Source: Pyruvatibacter sp. HU-CL02332 (GTDB lineage Bacteria; Pseudomonadota; Alphaproteobacteria; CGMCC-115125). Taken from it: a stretch of DNA of 64,000 bases. Position 1 is the stretch's first letter; each line of letters starts with the position of its first letter. Below are positions 54,356 to 63,540 of this stretch, piece after piece. Both the position numbers and the translations under genes were made by a program. The notes below the pieces were generated by a model. It did no database searches. It was not told the origin of the DNA and saw only the letters and a program-made list of their open reading frames with translations. Where the stretch lies: NCBI RefSeq assembly GCF_040362765.1, contig NZ_BAABWK010000001.1:1713501-1777500 (forward strand). Direction: 5' to 3'.

Positions 54356-55495
54356 ATGGATATGGTTTTTGTCATCGCAGCCGCTGTTCTGGCCGCCCTT
54401 GCAGGGGCAGGCATTGCGGCATTTGTGATGCGAAAACCCGTGGATACCTCCGCTCAGGAGCGGGCAGACAGGGCGGCAGAAGCCCAGGAAAAGGCTCTGG
54501 CGAGCCTGATGGATGCCCAATCTCAGCTGTCTGGTCGGTTGGCGGCCATGTCGGACGCTCAGGCCAAGCGCGAAGCTGAACTTTCCCGGACCCTGAATGA
54601 GCGTCTGGACCATGTGTCCAAGCGCCTGGGCGACGGCCTTGAGGACAACACCAAGAAAACCGGTGAAACCCTGACGCAATTGCACACCCGCTTGGCGCTC
54701 ATTGATGAAGCCCAAAAGAAGCTCGGAGAGCTGTCCGGCCAGATGGTCGGTTTGCAGGATATTCTGGCCAACAAGCAGGCCCGTGGCGCCTTTGGTGAAA
54801 TTCAGCTCCAGGATCTGGTGACCGCCGCGTTGCCACCATCCGCTTATGCCTTTCAGGAAACCCTGTCGAACAGGGCACGGGCAGACTGCGTTATCAAGCT
54901 GCCAAACCCGCCGGGCTCGATTGCTGTCGATTCGAAATTCCCTCTGGAATCCTACCGGGCACTGGTGGACGCCAAGACCGAGGACGAAAGCACCAAGGCC
55001 AAACGCTTTTTCCGCGACAGCATGCTCAAGCACGTGAACGATATCTCGTCCAAATACATCATTCCGGGCGAAACAGCGGATTCGGCTCTGATGTTCCTGC
55101 CGTCTGAAGCAGTCTATGCGGAGTTACACGCGAATTTCCCAGCGACTGTTGAAGCAAGCTTCAAGGCAAAAGTCTGGATCGTGTCGCCCACCACTTTGAT
55201 GGCAACGCTCAATACGGTGCGCGCTATTCTGAAGGACGCACAGATGCGCGAGCAGGCGCATTTGATTCAGGCAGAAGTCGAAAAGATGCTGACGGATGTG
55301 ATGCGCCTTGATGACAGGGTCTCCAAGCTGTCGCGCCACTTTGGGCAGACGCAGGAAGACATTCGCCAGATCGGCGTTTCTACAGATAAGATCACGAAGC
55401 GTGGGGAGCGCATCGTCGGTCTGGAGATTGGCGAAGAAGAAACGGGTTCACTCGTGCCGCCGGAAGGGCAGCGCGATCTTTTAGCGGGGGAATAA
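54356..55495 (+). CDS. rmuC: DNA recombination protein RmuC
   Basis: 379 residues from ATG 54356 (AGGG 9 nt upstream). N-terminal span (FVIAAAVLAALAGAGIAAFV), long coiled coil (about 30-140), then the RmuC nuclease-like core: ARGAFGEIQLQDLV, RADCVIKLP, IAVDSKFPLESYRAL and DSALMFLPSEAVYAEL, ending with a second helical part. Proposed to limit inverted-repeat rearrangement. The symporter gene starts 3 bp after its stop. Confidence 0.92.
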   Translation: MDMVFVIAAAVLAALAGAGIAAFVMRKPVDTSAQERADRAAEAQEKALASLMDAQSQLSGRLAAMSDAQAKREAELSRTLNERLDHVSKRLGDGLEDNTKKTGETLTQLHTRLALIDEAQKKLGELSGQMVGLQDILANKQARGAFGEIQLQDLVTAALPPSAYAFQETLSNRARADCVIKLPNPPGSIAVDSKFPLESYRALVDAKTEDESTKAKRFFRDSMLKHVNDISSKYIIPGETADSALMFLPSEAVYAELHANFPATVEASFKAKVWIVSPTTLMATLNTVRAILKDAQMREQAHLIQAEVEKMLTDVMRLDDRVSKLSRHFGQTQEDIRQIGVSTDKITKRGERIVGLEIGEEETGSLVPPEGQRDLLAGE

Positions 55496-55498
55496 GAC

Positions 55499-56842
55499 AT
55501 GGAGACCTTGGCAACACTTGTTGGCGATGTGAATTCAATCGTCTGGGGCGTGCCGATGCTTGTGCTGATTGCAGCAACAGGCGTTTTTCTGATGGCAGGC
55601 CTGTTGTTCATGCCACTTCGGAAATTGTTTCATGCGTTCGGCTTGCTCATGTCGCCGCAGCGGCTGGGTGAGGGTGACATTCCTCCCCACAAGGCGCTGG
55701 CAACGGCGCTGGCGGCAACAGTGGGCACCGGTAACATTGCCGGCGTTGCTACCGCTATCTTCCTCGGCGGTCCCGGCGCACTCTTCTACATGTGGGTCAT
55801 TGCCCTCATCGGCATGGCAACCAAATATGCTGAAGCCGTCGCTGCGGTGAGCTATCGCGAAGTTGATGGCCGGGGCATGCATGTGGGTGGCCCCATGTAC
55901 TACTTGCGAGATGGTGTCGGCGCCCGCTTTCCAGCCATCGGCAAAATTCTGGCGTTTGCCTTCGCGCTGTTTGCAGCCATCGCCGCCTTTGGCATTGGCA
56001 ATGGCGTGCAATCCAACTCGGTTGCCCATGCCCTTGAATCAAGTTTTGGCATTGAGCCTCTTGTCACCGGCCTGGTGATGATGGTGGTTGTCGGTCTGGT
56101 TCTCATCGGTGGCATCAAGCGCATCGCTGATGTGGCCGGTGCGCTGGTCCCCATCATGATCCTTCTGTATGTCGGTGCAGCGGCCGTTATTCTGGTCATC
56201 AACGCAGCTGAGATCCCCGCTGCATTCGGCCTCATCTTCAAATACGCGTTTGAGCCAGTGGCCGCAGCGGGTGGCTTTGCCGGTGCAGCGGTTGCAGCCG
56301 CGATTCGCTTTGGCGTCGCGCGCGGCGTGTTCTCCAACGAAGCAGGTCTTGGGTCAGCAGCCATTGCACATGCCGCAGCAAAGACGGACAGCCCGGTTAC
56401 TCAGGGGCACGTCGCCATGTTGGGGACTTTCATCGACACAATCATCGTCTGCACCATGACCGGTCTGGTGATCATCACCTCCGGCTTGTGGACATCAGGT
56501 GAGACAGGTGCAGCGCTTACCAGCGCGGGCTTTGCATCCGCGTTGCCTTTGGGTGCCGAGATTGTGGCTGTGGCTTTGGCAGTGTTTGCCTTCACCACGG
56601 TGTTGGGCTGGAGTTACTACGGCGAACGCAGCGTTCAGTTTCTGCTGGGCGAAAAGGCCATCTGGCCATACCGGCTGGTGTGGATATTGGCCATTCCTGT
56701 GGGCGCCCTGTTTGACCTTGGGCTCATCTGGCTCATCGCCGACACGCTGAACGCAATGATGGCCATTCCAAACCTGATCGGCCTCCTGATCCTTGGTCCC
56801 ATGATCTTTGCAAAGACCAAAGAGTACTGGGACAAGCGATAG
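55499..56842 (+). CDS. Sodium:alanine symporter, AGCS family
   Basis: 447 residues with about eleven spans. Family signatures: ATVGTGNIAGVATAIFLGGPGALFYMW (in pieces: TVGTGNIAGVA, GGPGALFYMW), EVDGRGMHVGGPMYYL, and VARGVFSNEAGLGSAAIAHAA. Imports alanine or glycine with Na+ or H+. Followed by a strong terminator. Confidence 0.93.
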   Translation: METLATLVGDVNSIVWGVPMLVLIAATGVFLMAGLLFMPLRKLFHAFGLLMSPQRLGEGDIPPHKALATALAATVGTGNIAGVATAIFLGGPGALFYMWVIALIGMATKYAEAVAAVSYREVDGRGMHVGGPMYYLRDGVGARFPAIGKILAFAFALFAAIAAFGIGNGVQSNSVAHALESSFGIEPLVTGLVMMVVVGLVLIGGIKRIADVAGALVPIMILLYVGAAAVILVINAAEIPAAFGLIFKYAFEPVAAAGGFAGAAVAAAIRFGVARGVFSNEAGLGSAAIAHAAAKTDSPVTQGHVAMLGTFIDTIIVCTMTGLVIITSGLWTSGETGAALTSAGFASALPLGAEIVAVALAVFAFTTVLGWSYYGERSVQFLLGEKAIWPYRLVWILAIPVGALFDLGLIWLIADTLNAMMAIPNLIGLLILGPMIFAKTKEYWDKR

Positions 56843-56880
56843 GACCAGTCATTTAGATCGCATGGAATGTGAGTAAGAAG

Positions 56881-56912
56881 CGGGCGGGCAACATGGGTTG
56901 CTCGCCCGTTTT
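56881..56912 (+). terminator. Terminator of rmuC-symporter operon
   Basis: 12-bp stem CGGGCGGGCAAC/GTTGCTCGCCCG (one G-U pair), loop ATGG, followed by TTTTATT. The T-run overlaps the stop of the convergent PNPOx-like gene. Confidence 0.9.
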
Positions 56913-57471
56913 ATTCTGCCTCGCTGGCAGCCCAAGTCGGCAGGCCGTCAATGCTCTTTGCGTTCTTCTTGGCGCGATAGGCACGCATGTCGTCTGGCGA
57001 CCTGTCTTGGGCCCACTTGGTAAGTGTGTCCCGCTCACTCTCATAAGCAAAATGTGGAACGCCATAGCCACATGACGTTTGCACCAGATCAAACTGCAGA
57101 CGGACGATCTGCCGGGCACCTGCAGGCTCGCGACCATCGAAGTATTTTGTCTTGAGGGCCGCATAGTCTGCGTGCGTATAGGGGATCACATCCCCTTTGC
57201 CATAGAGCCGCAGGATCATGGGCGCCGCATCAAACGAACACATCATGATTGTCATCCGCCCGTCAGCAGGCAGGTGCGCAGCCGTTTCATTGCCGCTGCC
57301 GGTCTGGTCCAGATAAAGGGCGGTGTTGTCGTCAATCGCGCGAAACCACTCGGTACTGCGCGGTGACACGTTGATGCGCGTACCTTCAGCGGCCGTCGCT
57401 GTGAAGAAGATATGCTGCGCGGCAATGACCTTGTGCAGCCGTTCGTCGAGCTTGTCATATTGCTGCGCCAT
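56911..57471 (-). CDS. Pyridoxamine-5'-phosphate-oxidase-like (FMN split-barrel) protein
   Basis: 186 residues. N-terminal split-barrel core with IFFTATAAEGTRINVSPR near 21-38, YLDQTGSGNETAAHLPADGRMTIMM (in part), and RLYGKG near 88. C-terminal helical tail has DRSPDDMRAYRAKKNAKSID. Members bind FMN, F420 or haem; this subset (MSMEG-like PNPOx) is uncharacterised. No signal peptide. Confidence 0.83.
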   Translation of the reverse strand: MAQQYDKLDERLHKVIAAQHIFFTATAAEGTRINVSPRSTEWFRAIDDNTALYLDQTGSGNETAAHLPADGRMTIMMCSFDAAPMILRLYGKGDVIPYTHADYAALKTKYFDGREPAGARQIVRLQFDLVQTSCGYGVPHFAYESERDTLTKWAQDRSPDDMRAYRAKKNAKSIDGLPTWAASEAE

Positions 57472-57513
57472 CTTGGTGCTCCTAGATTTGCTGTCCTAGA
57501 TGAACATGGTGTC

Positions 57514-58119
57514 TTAGAAAGGTCGCCGCGCCTTCATGGCTGCGGCCAGTGTGCCGTCATCGAGATAGTCCAGCTCGCCGCCAACAGGCACGCCATGGGC
57601 AACCTGGCTGACATTCGCGCCAGAGCCTTCCAACTGGTCCATGATGTAATGAGCGGTGGCCTGCCCATCAACGGTGGCGTTGACCGCAAGCACCACTTCC
57701 TTGATGTCGCCGCCCATGGTGCGGTTCACAAGGCCCGCGATATTGAGATCGTCCGGCCCCACACCATCAAGGGCGGACAGCGTGCCGCCAAGCACGTGAT
57801 ACTGGCCTGAGTTTGCTCCCGCGCGTTCAAGCGCCCACAAATCTGCAACATGCTCCACAACGCAGATCACGCTGGCATCGCGTCGTGTGTCGACGCAGAT
57901 CGAACACGGGTCCTGCGTATCAAGATTGCCGCAGGTCGTGCATGTCAGCACATGGTCTGCAGCTTCGCTGATCGCATCCGCCAAGGGCCGCATCAGCGTT
58001 TCTTTTTTGGAGAGCAGCTGCAGTGCGGCACGGCGTGCAGATCGAGGGCCCAGCCCCGGCAATCGCGCCAGGAGCTGAATCAGCTGCTCAATTTCAGTTC
58101 CTGCTGAGTGCCCTGCCAT
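57514..58119 (-). CDS. recR: Recombination protein RecR
   Basis: 201 residues. Works with RecO/RecF in gap repair. Zinc finger [16 protein letters not shown] near 56-71, Toprim domain [17 protein letters not shown] near 81, and helix-hairpin-helix [17 protein letters not shown] near 18. Last gene of dnaX-ybaB-recR, 15 bp after ybaB. Confidence 0.96.
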   Translation of the reverse strand: MAGHSAGTEIEQLIQLLARLPGLGPRSARRAALQLLSKKETLMRPLADAISEAADHVLTCTTCGNLDTQDPCSICVDTRRDASVICVVEHVADLWALERAGANSGQYHVLGGTLSALDGVGPDDLNIAGLVNRTMGGDIKEVVLAVNATVDGQATAHYIMDQLEGSGANVSQVAHGVPVGGELDYLDDGTLAAAMKARRPF

Positions 58120-58134
58120 GCTTCGACAAAGGCC

Positions 58135-58452
58135 TTAAAGAGAAAAGCCCGGTGGCAATGGCATGCCACCCGTGACTGATTTCATCTCTTCCTGCAATTT
58201 GTCATCCAGCCGTGCCTTGGCATCAGCGTGGGCAGCAACCAGCAGATCTTCGAGAATTTCCACTTCGTCGGCAACCATCAGGCTTGGGTCGACCTTGACG
58301 CCTTTGAGTTCGCCCTTGCCCCGAAGCGTCACGGTCACAAGGCCTGCGCCTGACGTGCCTTCTACTTCAAGAGCAGCCACGCGCTCCTGCATCTCGCCCA
58401 TGCGGGCCTGAATTTCCTGGGCCTGCTTCATCAGACCTGTGAGGTTCTTCAT
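58135..58452 (-). CDS. YbaB/EbfC nucleoid-associated protein
   Basis: 105 residues, DNA-binding dimer of the YbaB/EbfC family. N-terminal helix MKNLTGLMKQAQEIQARM, central sheet VTVTLRGKGELKGVKVDPSL, then ILEDLLVAAHADAKARLDDKL and a Met/Gly/Pro-rich end (GGMPLPPGF). Start overlaps the dnaX stop by one base. Confidence 0.95.
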   Translation of the reverse strand: MKNLTGLMKQAQEIQARMGEMQERVAALEVEGTSGAGLVTVTLRGKGELKGVKVDPSLMVADEVEILEDLLVAAHADAKARLDDKLQEEMKSVTGGMPLPPGFSL

Positions 58453-60374
58453 CAGATAAAATCCTCTGTATTCGGCGCATCGTCATCCATGACATCGTCA
58501 CGCTCGACGGGTGCGGGCGTATTGGCCGCTTCAGCGGCGGCATCCGCTCCAAGGTCTCGGACCTCAACGATTTCAGCGCCGGGAAAGGCCTCCAGGGCAG
58601 CCTTCACAAGCGGCTCCTGCCGGATGGCCTGCATCTGGGCTTCGCGGGCGTTCTTTTTGGTTTCGCCGATTGTGGGCTGAACGGGCTCGGCGTCGCGCTT
58701 GGCCTGTGTCACAAACCAGCGTTCATTCGTCCATGAGGAGAGTTTGCGTGACAGCTCCTGAATGATGTCGCCGCTGCCGCGCAGAACGGCAAGTTCAATG
58801 CGCCCCGGGGCGAAGTTAACGAGCTGAACATCGTGCTCAAGCGCGTTTTGCAGCATCACGTCGCGCTTTTGCTCTGCCATCGCGACGACGTCTTCAAACC
58901 GCTGCATTTGAATGGCGGGGGCGCTGTCCACCGCAGGCGCTGCCTGCGCCATGGTTGGGCCCGACTGTGGTGCCGACGGAACCGACCGAACCGGCCCGGA
59001 AGATGCCCCTGCCGACATGGCTGCTGAACTGCCGCCACCACTTGCAGGCGCACCTGCTGGCGGCGCAGTGCCTGTAGCCGGCGCTGGTGTGTTCTGCAAC
59101 TTCTTGATGAGTTCTTCCGGCGTTGGAAGGTCCGCTGCATAGGCAAGGCGGACCAGCACCATTTCAGCCGCTGCAAGAGGCCAGGGTGCCCGTTCGACTT
59201 CGCCAAGACCCTTGAGGAGCATCTGCCAGGTGCGCGCCAATGATTTGACGGAAAGCTTGGCAACCATCTCAAGGCCGCGCGTGCGATCCATGTCGGACAC
59301 TGTCTTGTCGTCAGCGGCCTTCTCGACCAGCTTCAGGCGCGTAAGCCAATGGGTGAGCTCGGCCATGTCTGAAATGACAACAGCCGGGTCTGCACCATCG
59401 TGGTACTGCGCTGCGAGCTCAGTCAGTGCGGTGGCCACATCGCCCTTCATCACATGCTCAAACAGGTCAAAGACGCGGCCACGGTCAGCCAGGCCAAGCA
59501 TGGCCCTTACGCCGTCCGCAGAAATCGTTTCGCCCTGTGTGCCGTGCGCAATGGCCTGATCCAGCAGCGACAGCCCGTCACGCACGGAGCCTTCCGCCGC
59601 GCGACCGATGAGCGCCAGAGCGCCCTCGTCGACCGTCACGCCTTCCTTGCTGGCGATGTTTGCCAGATGCGCGCTCATGGCATCTGTATCAAGCCGCCGC
59701 AGATCAAACCGCTGACAGCGAGACAGCACCGTCACGGGCACCTTGCGAATTTCTGTCGTCGCAAAAATGAACTTCACATGCGCAGGCGGTTCCTCGAGCG
59801 TCTTCAACAGCCCGTTGAAGGCAGCGTTCGACAGCATGTGGACTTCGTCGATGATGTAGACTTTGTAGCGTGCCGACGTCGGCGCGTAGCGGACGCTTTC
59901 AATGATCTCGCGGATGTCGCCGATGCCGGTACGTGAGGCAGCGTCCATCTCCATCACGTCCTGATGGCGCGAATCCATGATCTCCTGGCAGTTGATGCCA
60001 AGCTTGGGCATGTCGATGGTAGGACCATCAATGCCGTCACCGTCATAGTTGAGCGCACGCGCAAGAATGCGGGCGGTGGTGGTTTTGCCGATGCCGCGAA
60101 CACCGGTGAGAATAAAGGCATGGGCAATACGGTTGGTCGCAAAGGCATTGCCCAGCGTCCGAACCATTGCTTCCTGACCGACGAGATCGTCAAAGGTCTG
60201 GGGGCGGTATTTGCGGGCCAGCACCTGATATTCAGCAGGCTTGGCTGGCTCTGTCGCCTCACCGCCCATGAGATCAAATCCCGCGTCATCTGCCGTCATG
60301 CCCAGATTGGGGGCATCTTCTTCAAGAGCACCTGAATCTGTGTCGCCAGGCCCTGTGTCAGATGGAGCCGTCAT
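58452..60374 (-). CDS. dnaX: DNA polymerase III subunits gamma/tau
   Basis: 640 residues from ATG 60374. A 60-residue acidic N-terminal extension precedes the AAA+ clamp-loader core: Walker A ILTGVRGIGKTTTARI, Walker B YIIDEVHMLSNAAFN, sensor I FATTEIRKVP, SRC-box LSRCQRFDLRR. The four-Cys zinc module of classical DnaX is reduced: only one Cys remains (LGINCQEIMDSRH). A Pro/Ala/Ser-rich linker (about 435-520) leads to a tau-type C-terminal domain, with no frameshift signal seen. Upstream lies the 4.5S RNA gene. Confidence 0.95.
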   Translation of the reverse strand: MTAPSDTGPGDTDSGALEEDAPNLGMTADDAGFDLMGGEATEPAKPAEYQVLARKYRPQTFDDLVGQEAMVRTLGNAFATNRIAHAFILTGVRGIGKTTTARILARALNYDGDGIDGPTIDMPKLGINCQEIMDSRHQDVMEMDAASRTGIGDIREIIESVRYAPTSARYKVYIIDEVHMLSNAAFNGLLKTLEEPPAHVKFIFATTEIRKVPVTVLSRCQRFDLRRLDTDAMSAHLANIASKEGVTVDEGALALIGRAAEGSVRDGLSLLDQAIAHGTQGETISADGVRAMLGLADRGRVFDLFEHVMKGDVATALTELAAQYHDGADPAVVISDMAELTHWLTRLKLVEKAADDKTVSDMDRTRGLEMVAKLSVKSLARTWQMLLKGLGEVERAPWPLAAAEMVLVRLAYAADLPTPEELIKKLQNTPAPATGTAPPAGAPASGGGSSAAMSAGASSGPVRSVPSAPQSGPTMAQAAPAVDSAPAIQMQRFEDVVAMAEQKRDVMLQNALEHDVQLVNFAPGRIELAVLRGSGDIIQELSRKLSSWTNERWFVTQAKRDAEPVQPTIGETKKNAREAQMQAIRQEPLVKAALEAFPGAEIVEVRDLGADAAAEAANTPAPVERDDVMDDDAPNTEDFI

Positions 60375-60417
60375 GAGATCGCGCGGTACTCCGGCATATC
60401 GGCGGTGAGATGAAGGT

Positions 60418-60514
60418 GGGAGGCTGGACAAACGACCCAGGTCGAATTCGTTACGGCTGCTTCCTTCCGGATCTGACCGGGTTGGCGAGTGGACCTGTCC
60501 GCCGCCAACCTCCC
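60418..60514 (-). ncRNA. ffs: Signal recognition particle (4.5S) RNA
   Basis: 97 nt, minus strand. The 5' end GGGAGGTTGG pairs with CCAGCCTCCC at the 3' end. The Ffh-binding domain is complete: GGTCAGATCCGGAAGGAAGC followed by AGCC, including the GGAAG tetraloop region. It sits 44 bp before the dnaX ATG, as in many Alphaproteobacteria. The RNA targets membrane proteins to SecYEG with Ffh. Confidence 0.95.
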
Positions 60515-60520
60515 GAAGGC

Positions 60521-60551
60521 ACTATATCAGATTGAGGGGCCCATTAGGCAA
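60521..60551 (-). promoter_or_regulatory. ffs: Promoter of the 4.5S RNA gene
   Basis: On the minus strand TTGCCT (60551-60546), 19-nt spacer, TATAGT (60526-60521), then six bases before the RNA 5' end at 60514. The -10 to start distance is ideal; the spacer is long. Confidence 0.55.
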
Positions 60552-60670
60552 GCCACCGGGTGCGAATTGGCGCGCAAACCACCTTTCAAATTGGAAAGTT
60601 TGCCCGCAATTCCCAGCCGTGGCAGGTTTCCGCCCGAAACAGACGCATTCAATCCAAGAAGAGGCCGAAA

Positions 60671-61612
60671 ATGGCGCTTGAACCCAATCCAAACATATTT
60701 GCCAACAACCCACTCGACCGTGTCAGCGACAAGCGGAACGACGAAGAGTGGCTGAAAGGCAAGATGGAGGACCCGGAAAGCCGGTATGTGCCTTTCTATA
60801 AATTGATGCCTTTCGTGTTGCCCGAAGCAGCACCCAGCGAAGGTAAGGACATTGCCTGGATGCCACCTGAGATGGTGAAGCCGCTGATGAACCCGGCATC
60901 CACAACTGTGCTTTTGGGCATCAACAAGCGCGGCCGGGCCCTCTTCGCCACGGATGTGACCTTCGGAGAAAACCCCGAGAACGGTCCCCTCAAGGGCATG
61001 GGTGAATTTGAGGACCTGCGCGGCCTCGCCATGAAAGGTGAAATCACATCCGGTGAGCTGGCCATCATGGCGCAGGGCAAAAGTATGATCGACTGGCACC
61101 TGCGCCACGGCTACTGCTCCGCCTGTGGTCACCCCAGCCGCATGGCCGAAGCGGGCTACAAGCGCGTCTGCCCGGAATGCGGTGCCGAGCATTTTCCGCG
61201 CACAGACCCCGTTGCCATCATGCTCGCCACCCGCGGCGACATGGCATTGCTGGGTCGTCAGCCCATGTTCCCCAAGGGAATGTTCTCATCACTCGCAGGC
61301 TTCATCGAGCCCGGCGAGTCGATTGAAGAGGCGGTGGCCCGTGAGATGATGGAAGAAGCAGGCGTTGCCGTACACAATGTGCGCTACCACTCAACGCAGC
61401 CCTGGCCATATCCCTCACAGCTGATGATCGGCTGTCATTGCGAAGCTGAGACCGAAGAAATCACGGTCGATGGCATCGAACTTGATGAAGCCCGCTGGTT
61501 CTCTCGCGATGATTTGCGGGCCGTGCTTGCAGGTGAAGACAAAGGCTTCTGGGTGCCGCCACCTTTCGCCATTGCGCATCAGCTCATCAAGAGCTGGGTC
61601 GCTGAAGGCTAG
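60671..61612 (+). CDS. nudC: NADH pyrophosphatase (Nudix)
   Basis: 313 residues from ATG 60671, with AGAGG six bases upstream. Zinc ribbon CSACGHPSRMAEAGYKRVCPECG (pairs CSAC and CPEC) near 152-174, then the Nudix box GFIEPGESIEEAVAREMMEEAGV (key GX5EX7REUXEEXGU residues present) and SQPWPYPSQLM, the NudC-specific motif just after the box. Hydrolyses NADH and de-caps NAD-RNA. The stop shares CTAG with the pheA stop. Confidence 0.94.
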   Translation: MALEPNPNIFANNPLDRVSDKRNDEEWLKGKMEDPESRYVPFYKLMPFVLPEAAPSEGKDIAWMPPEMVKPLMNPASTTVLLGINKRGRALFATDVTFGENPENGPLKGMGEFEDLRGLAMKGEITSGELAIMAQGKSMIDWHLRHGYCSACGHPSRMAEAGYKRVCPECGAEHFPRTDPVAIMLATRGDMALLGRQPMFPKGMFSSLAGFIEPGESIEEAVAREMMEEAGVAVHNVRYHSTQPWPYPSQLMIGCHCEAETEEITVDGIELDEARWFSRDDLRAVLAGEDKGFWVPPPFAIAHQLIKSWVAEG

Positions 61613-62463
61613 TTGCCGGCAATTTCGGCGCGATACTCGCTCGCCGGATAAATGCCCAGAATCTTGAGCTCGCTGCAGAAGAACTGCAGCTCTTCCAGTG
61701 CCAGCCTGACATTGCGGCGATCGGGGTGTCCTTCAATGTCCGCGTAAAACTGCGTGGCGTTGAAGGAGCCGGCAACCTGATAGCTTTCCAGCTTCGTCAT
61801 GTTGACGCCGTTGGTCGCAAAGCCGCCCATGGCCTTGTAGAGCGCGGCGGGAACGTTCCGTACACGGAAAATGAAGCTGGTGATCACCGGCTCTTCTTCC
61901 GGTGTAGCATCGTCAGGTTCAGCTGCCATGATGACAAAGCGCGTGGTGTTGTGGTCCGCGTCTTCCATGTCCGTCTTGAGAATATCAAGACCATAAATGT
62001 CAGCGGCTTCCGGCGTGGCCAGCGCGGCATGGGTGACGTCGCCAAGCTCTGCGACTTCGCGTGCAGAGCCTGCAGTATCGGCAGCCACCTGACCAAGAAT
62101 ACCAAGTGAGTTCATGGTCTTGCGGCACTGCCCCAGTGCCATCACGTGGCTTTGGGCGGTCTTGATGTTTTCAAGCTTCGCCCCCTTGGGCGCCATCAAC
62201 GCGAAGCGTATCCGCAGGAAGTGCTCGCCGATGATGTAGAGGCCGGACTCCGGCATCAGGTGATGAATGTCCGCAACGCGCCCGGCAAGTGAGTTCTCGA
62301 TCGGGATCATGCCCAGCCGGGCTTCACCGTCACTGATGGCCGCGAACGCTTCTTCAAAGGTCGCGCAAGCCCGTGGTGTCATGCCCGGATACACTTCCTG
62401 GCAGGCAATTTGTGAGTTGGCTCCCGGTTCGCCCTGATAGACGATGGTGTTTTCAGCGCTCAT
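61609..62463 (-). CDS. pheA: Prephenate dehydratase
   Basis: 284 residues, monofunctional. Converts prephenate to phenylpyruvate. N-terminal YQGEPGANSQIA, catalytic DHNTTRFVI near 169-177 (Thr essential in TRF), and a C-terminal ACT domain with NMTKLESYQVAGSF, where the common ESRP is ESYQ, suggesting altered phenylalanine sensing, though this also occurs in relatives. Overlaps kdsB by four bases (ATGA). Confidence 0.94.
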   Translation of the reverse strand: MSAENTIVYQGEPGANSQIACQEVYPGMTPRACATFEEAFAAISDGEARLGMIPIENSLAGRVADIHHLMPESGLYIIGEHFLRIRFALMAPKGAKLENIKTAQSHVMALGQCRKTMNSLGILGQVAADTAGSAREVAELGDVTHAALATPEAADIYGLDILKTDMEDADHNTTRFVIMAAEPDDATPEEEPVITSFIFRVRNVPAALYKAMGGFATNGVNMTKLESYQVAGSFNATQFYADIEGHPDRRNVRLALEELQFFCSELKILGIYPASEYRAEIAGN

Positions 62464-63242
62464 GACTTGTTCTCGTTGTTGAAGTAGGCCCGGACCCGCT
62501 CAAGATCCTCCGGGCTGTCCACGCCGATGCGGGTGCCCTGGGGAACGATTGCAGCATCCATACGCATACCATGTTCAAGGGCGCGCAGCTGTTCCAGCTT
62601 CTCGCGGATTTCCAGCGGCGATGGTGCAAGCGCGACGAAGCGCTTCAAGGCATCGCGCCGGAACGCATAAATGCCCACATGGTGATACAGCGGACCATCG
62701 CCAGTCGGGGCTGTGGCGCGTGTGAAGTACAGCGCCCGGGCGATAGGTGTGTCCGGGTCTGGAAAGCTCGGTACCAGTTTGACGACATTCGGATTGTCGC
62801 GCTCATGCTCATCAATGATGACGGACGAGAGCGTCGCGATGTCCACGGCCGGATCGCTCAGGGGCGTCAACACGGCAGTAAGAATGTCCGCATCAAACAC
62901 CGGCTGATCGCCTTGCAGGTTGACCACCACATTGAATTTTTGGTCCGGGTCCAGTGTTTCGGCAGCTGCCCAGCACCGGTCTGTGCCCGATGGCAGGTCC
63001 GGGTCGGTCATGACCGCGTCGCCGCCGGCAGCCTTCACGGCGTCCACAATTTCCTGATCTCCGGCTGCCACCAGAACCTGTGCCCCTTCGCGCTTGGCGG
63101 CCCAGTCGCGTGCAATCTCCCAGACGCGCACGATCATCGGCTTGCCCGCGATGTCAGCCAGCGGCTTTCCGGGCAGTCGGGCCGCAGCCATCCGGGCCGG
63201 GATCACCAGGAGGGGGCGCAGTGACGTAGATGTGGAGGTCAT
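62460..63242 (-). CDS. kdsB: 3-deoxy-manno-octulosonate cytidylyltransferase
   Basis: 260 residues. Activates Kdo as CMP-Kdo for lipopolysaccharide. N-terminal VIPARMAAARLPGKPLADIAGKPM (in part IPARMAAARLPGKPL) nucleotide loop, NLQGDQP near 109, YFTRATAP and YHHVGIYAFRRDAL. The first 9 residues are a Ser/Thr-rich leader. Coupled to pheA downstream. Confidence 0.95.
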   Translation of the reverse strand: MTSTSTSLRPLLVIPARMAAARLPGKPLADIAGKPMIVRVWEIARDWAAKREGAQVLVAAGDQEIVDAVKAAGGDAVMTDPDLPSGTDRCWAAAETLDPDQKFNVVVNLQGDQPVFDADILTAVLTPLSDPAVDIATLSSVIIDEHERDNPNVVKLVPSFPDPDTPIARALYFTRATAPTGDGPLYHHVGIYAFRRDALKRFVALAPSPLEIREKLEQLRALEHGMRMDAAIVPQGTRIGVDSPEDLERVRAYFNNENKS

Positions 63243-63540
63243 GGACTCGGCAACATTCTGGAATGGAAGTCAGGGCAGCAGACGGCAGAATAGGGGCGTT
63301 CACGCACCATGGAAGCACCTAATGCGACGCTTCGCCGCGCTTTTGGGAGCGCGAATGGCCAAATGTGCGCATCTGACCCGTATTTCCGGCGCTTATACGT
63401 CTTGCCCGGCAAAACCGGAAGCGGGTAGTCTGCGGCTCTCCGCGCGGGACGTGTACATTTCTCGCAATGCGGCTCTGATTCCCGCCTGAGCGTCATGCGC
63501 CTCATACGTCACACAAGATAAACACCGGACACGCAGCATC
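63243..63540. other. Divergent promoter region kdsB / cytochrome c
   Basis: 298 bp. No convincing gene; one short plus frame (63319-63489) has no ribosome-binding site or recognisable sequence. Must contain both promoters. Confidence 0.5.
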
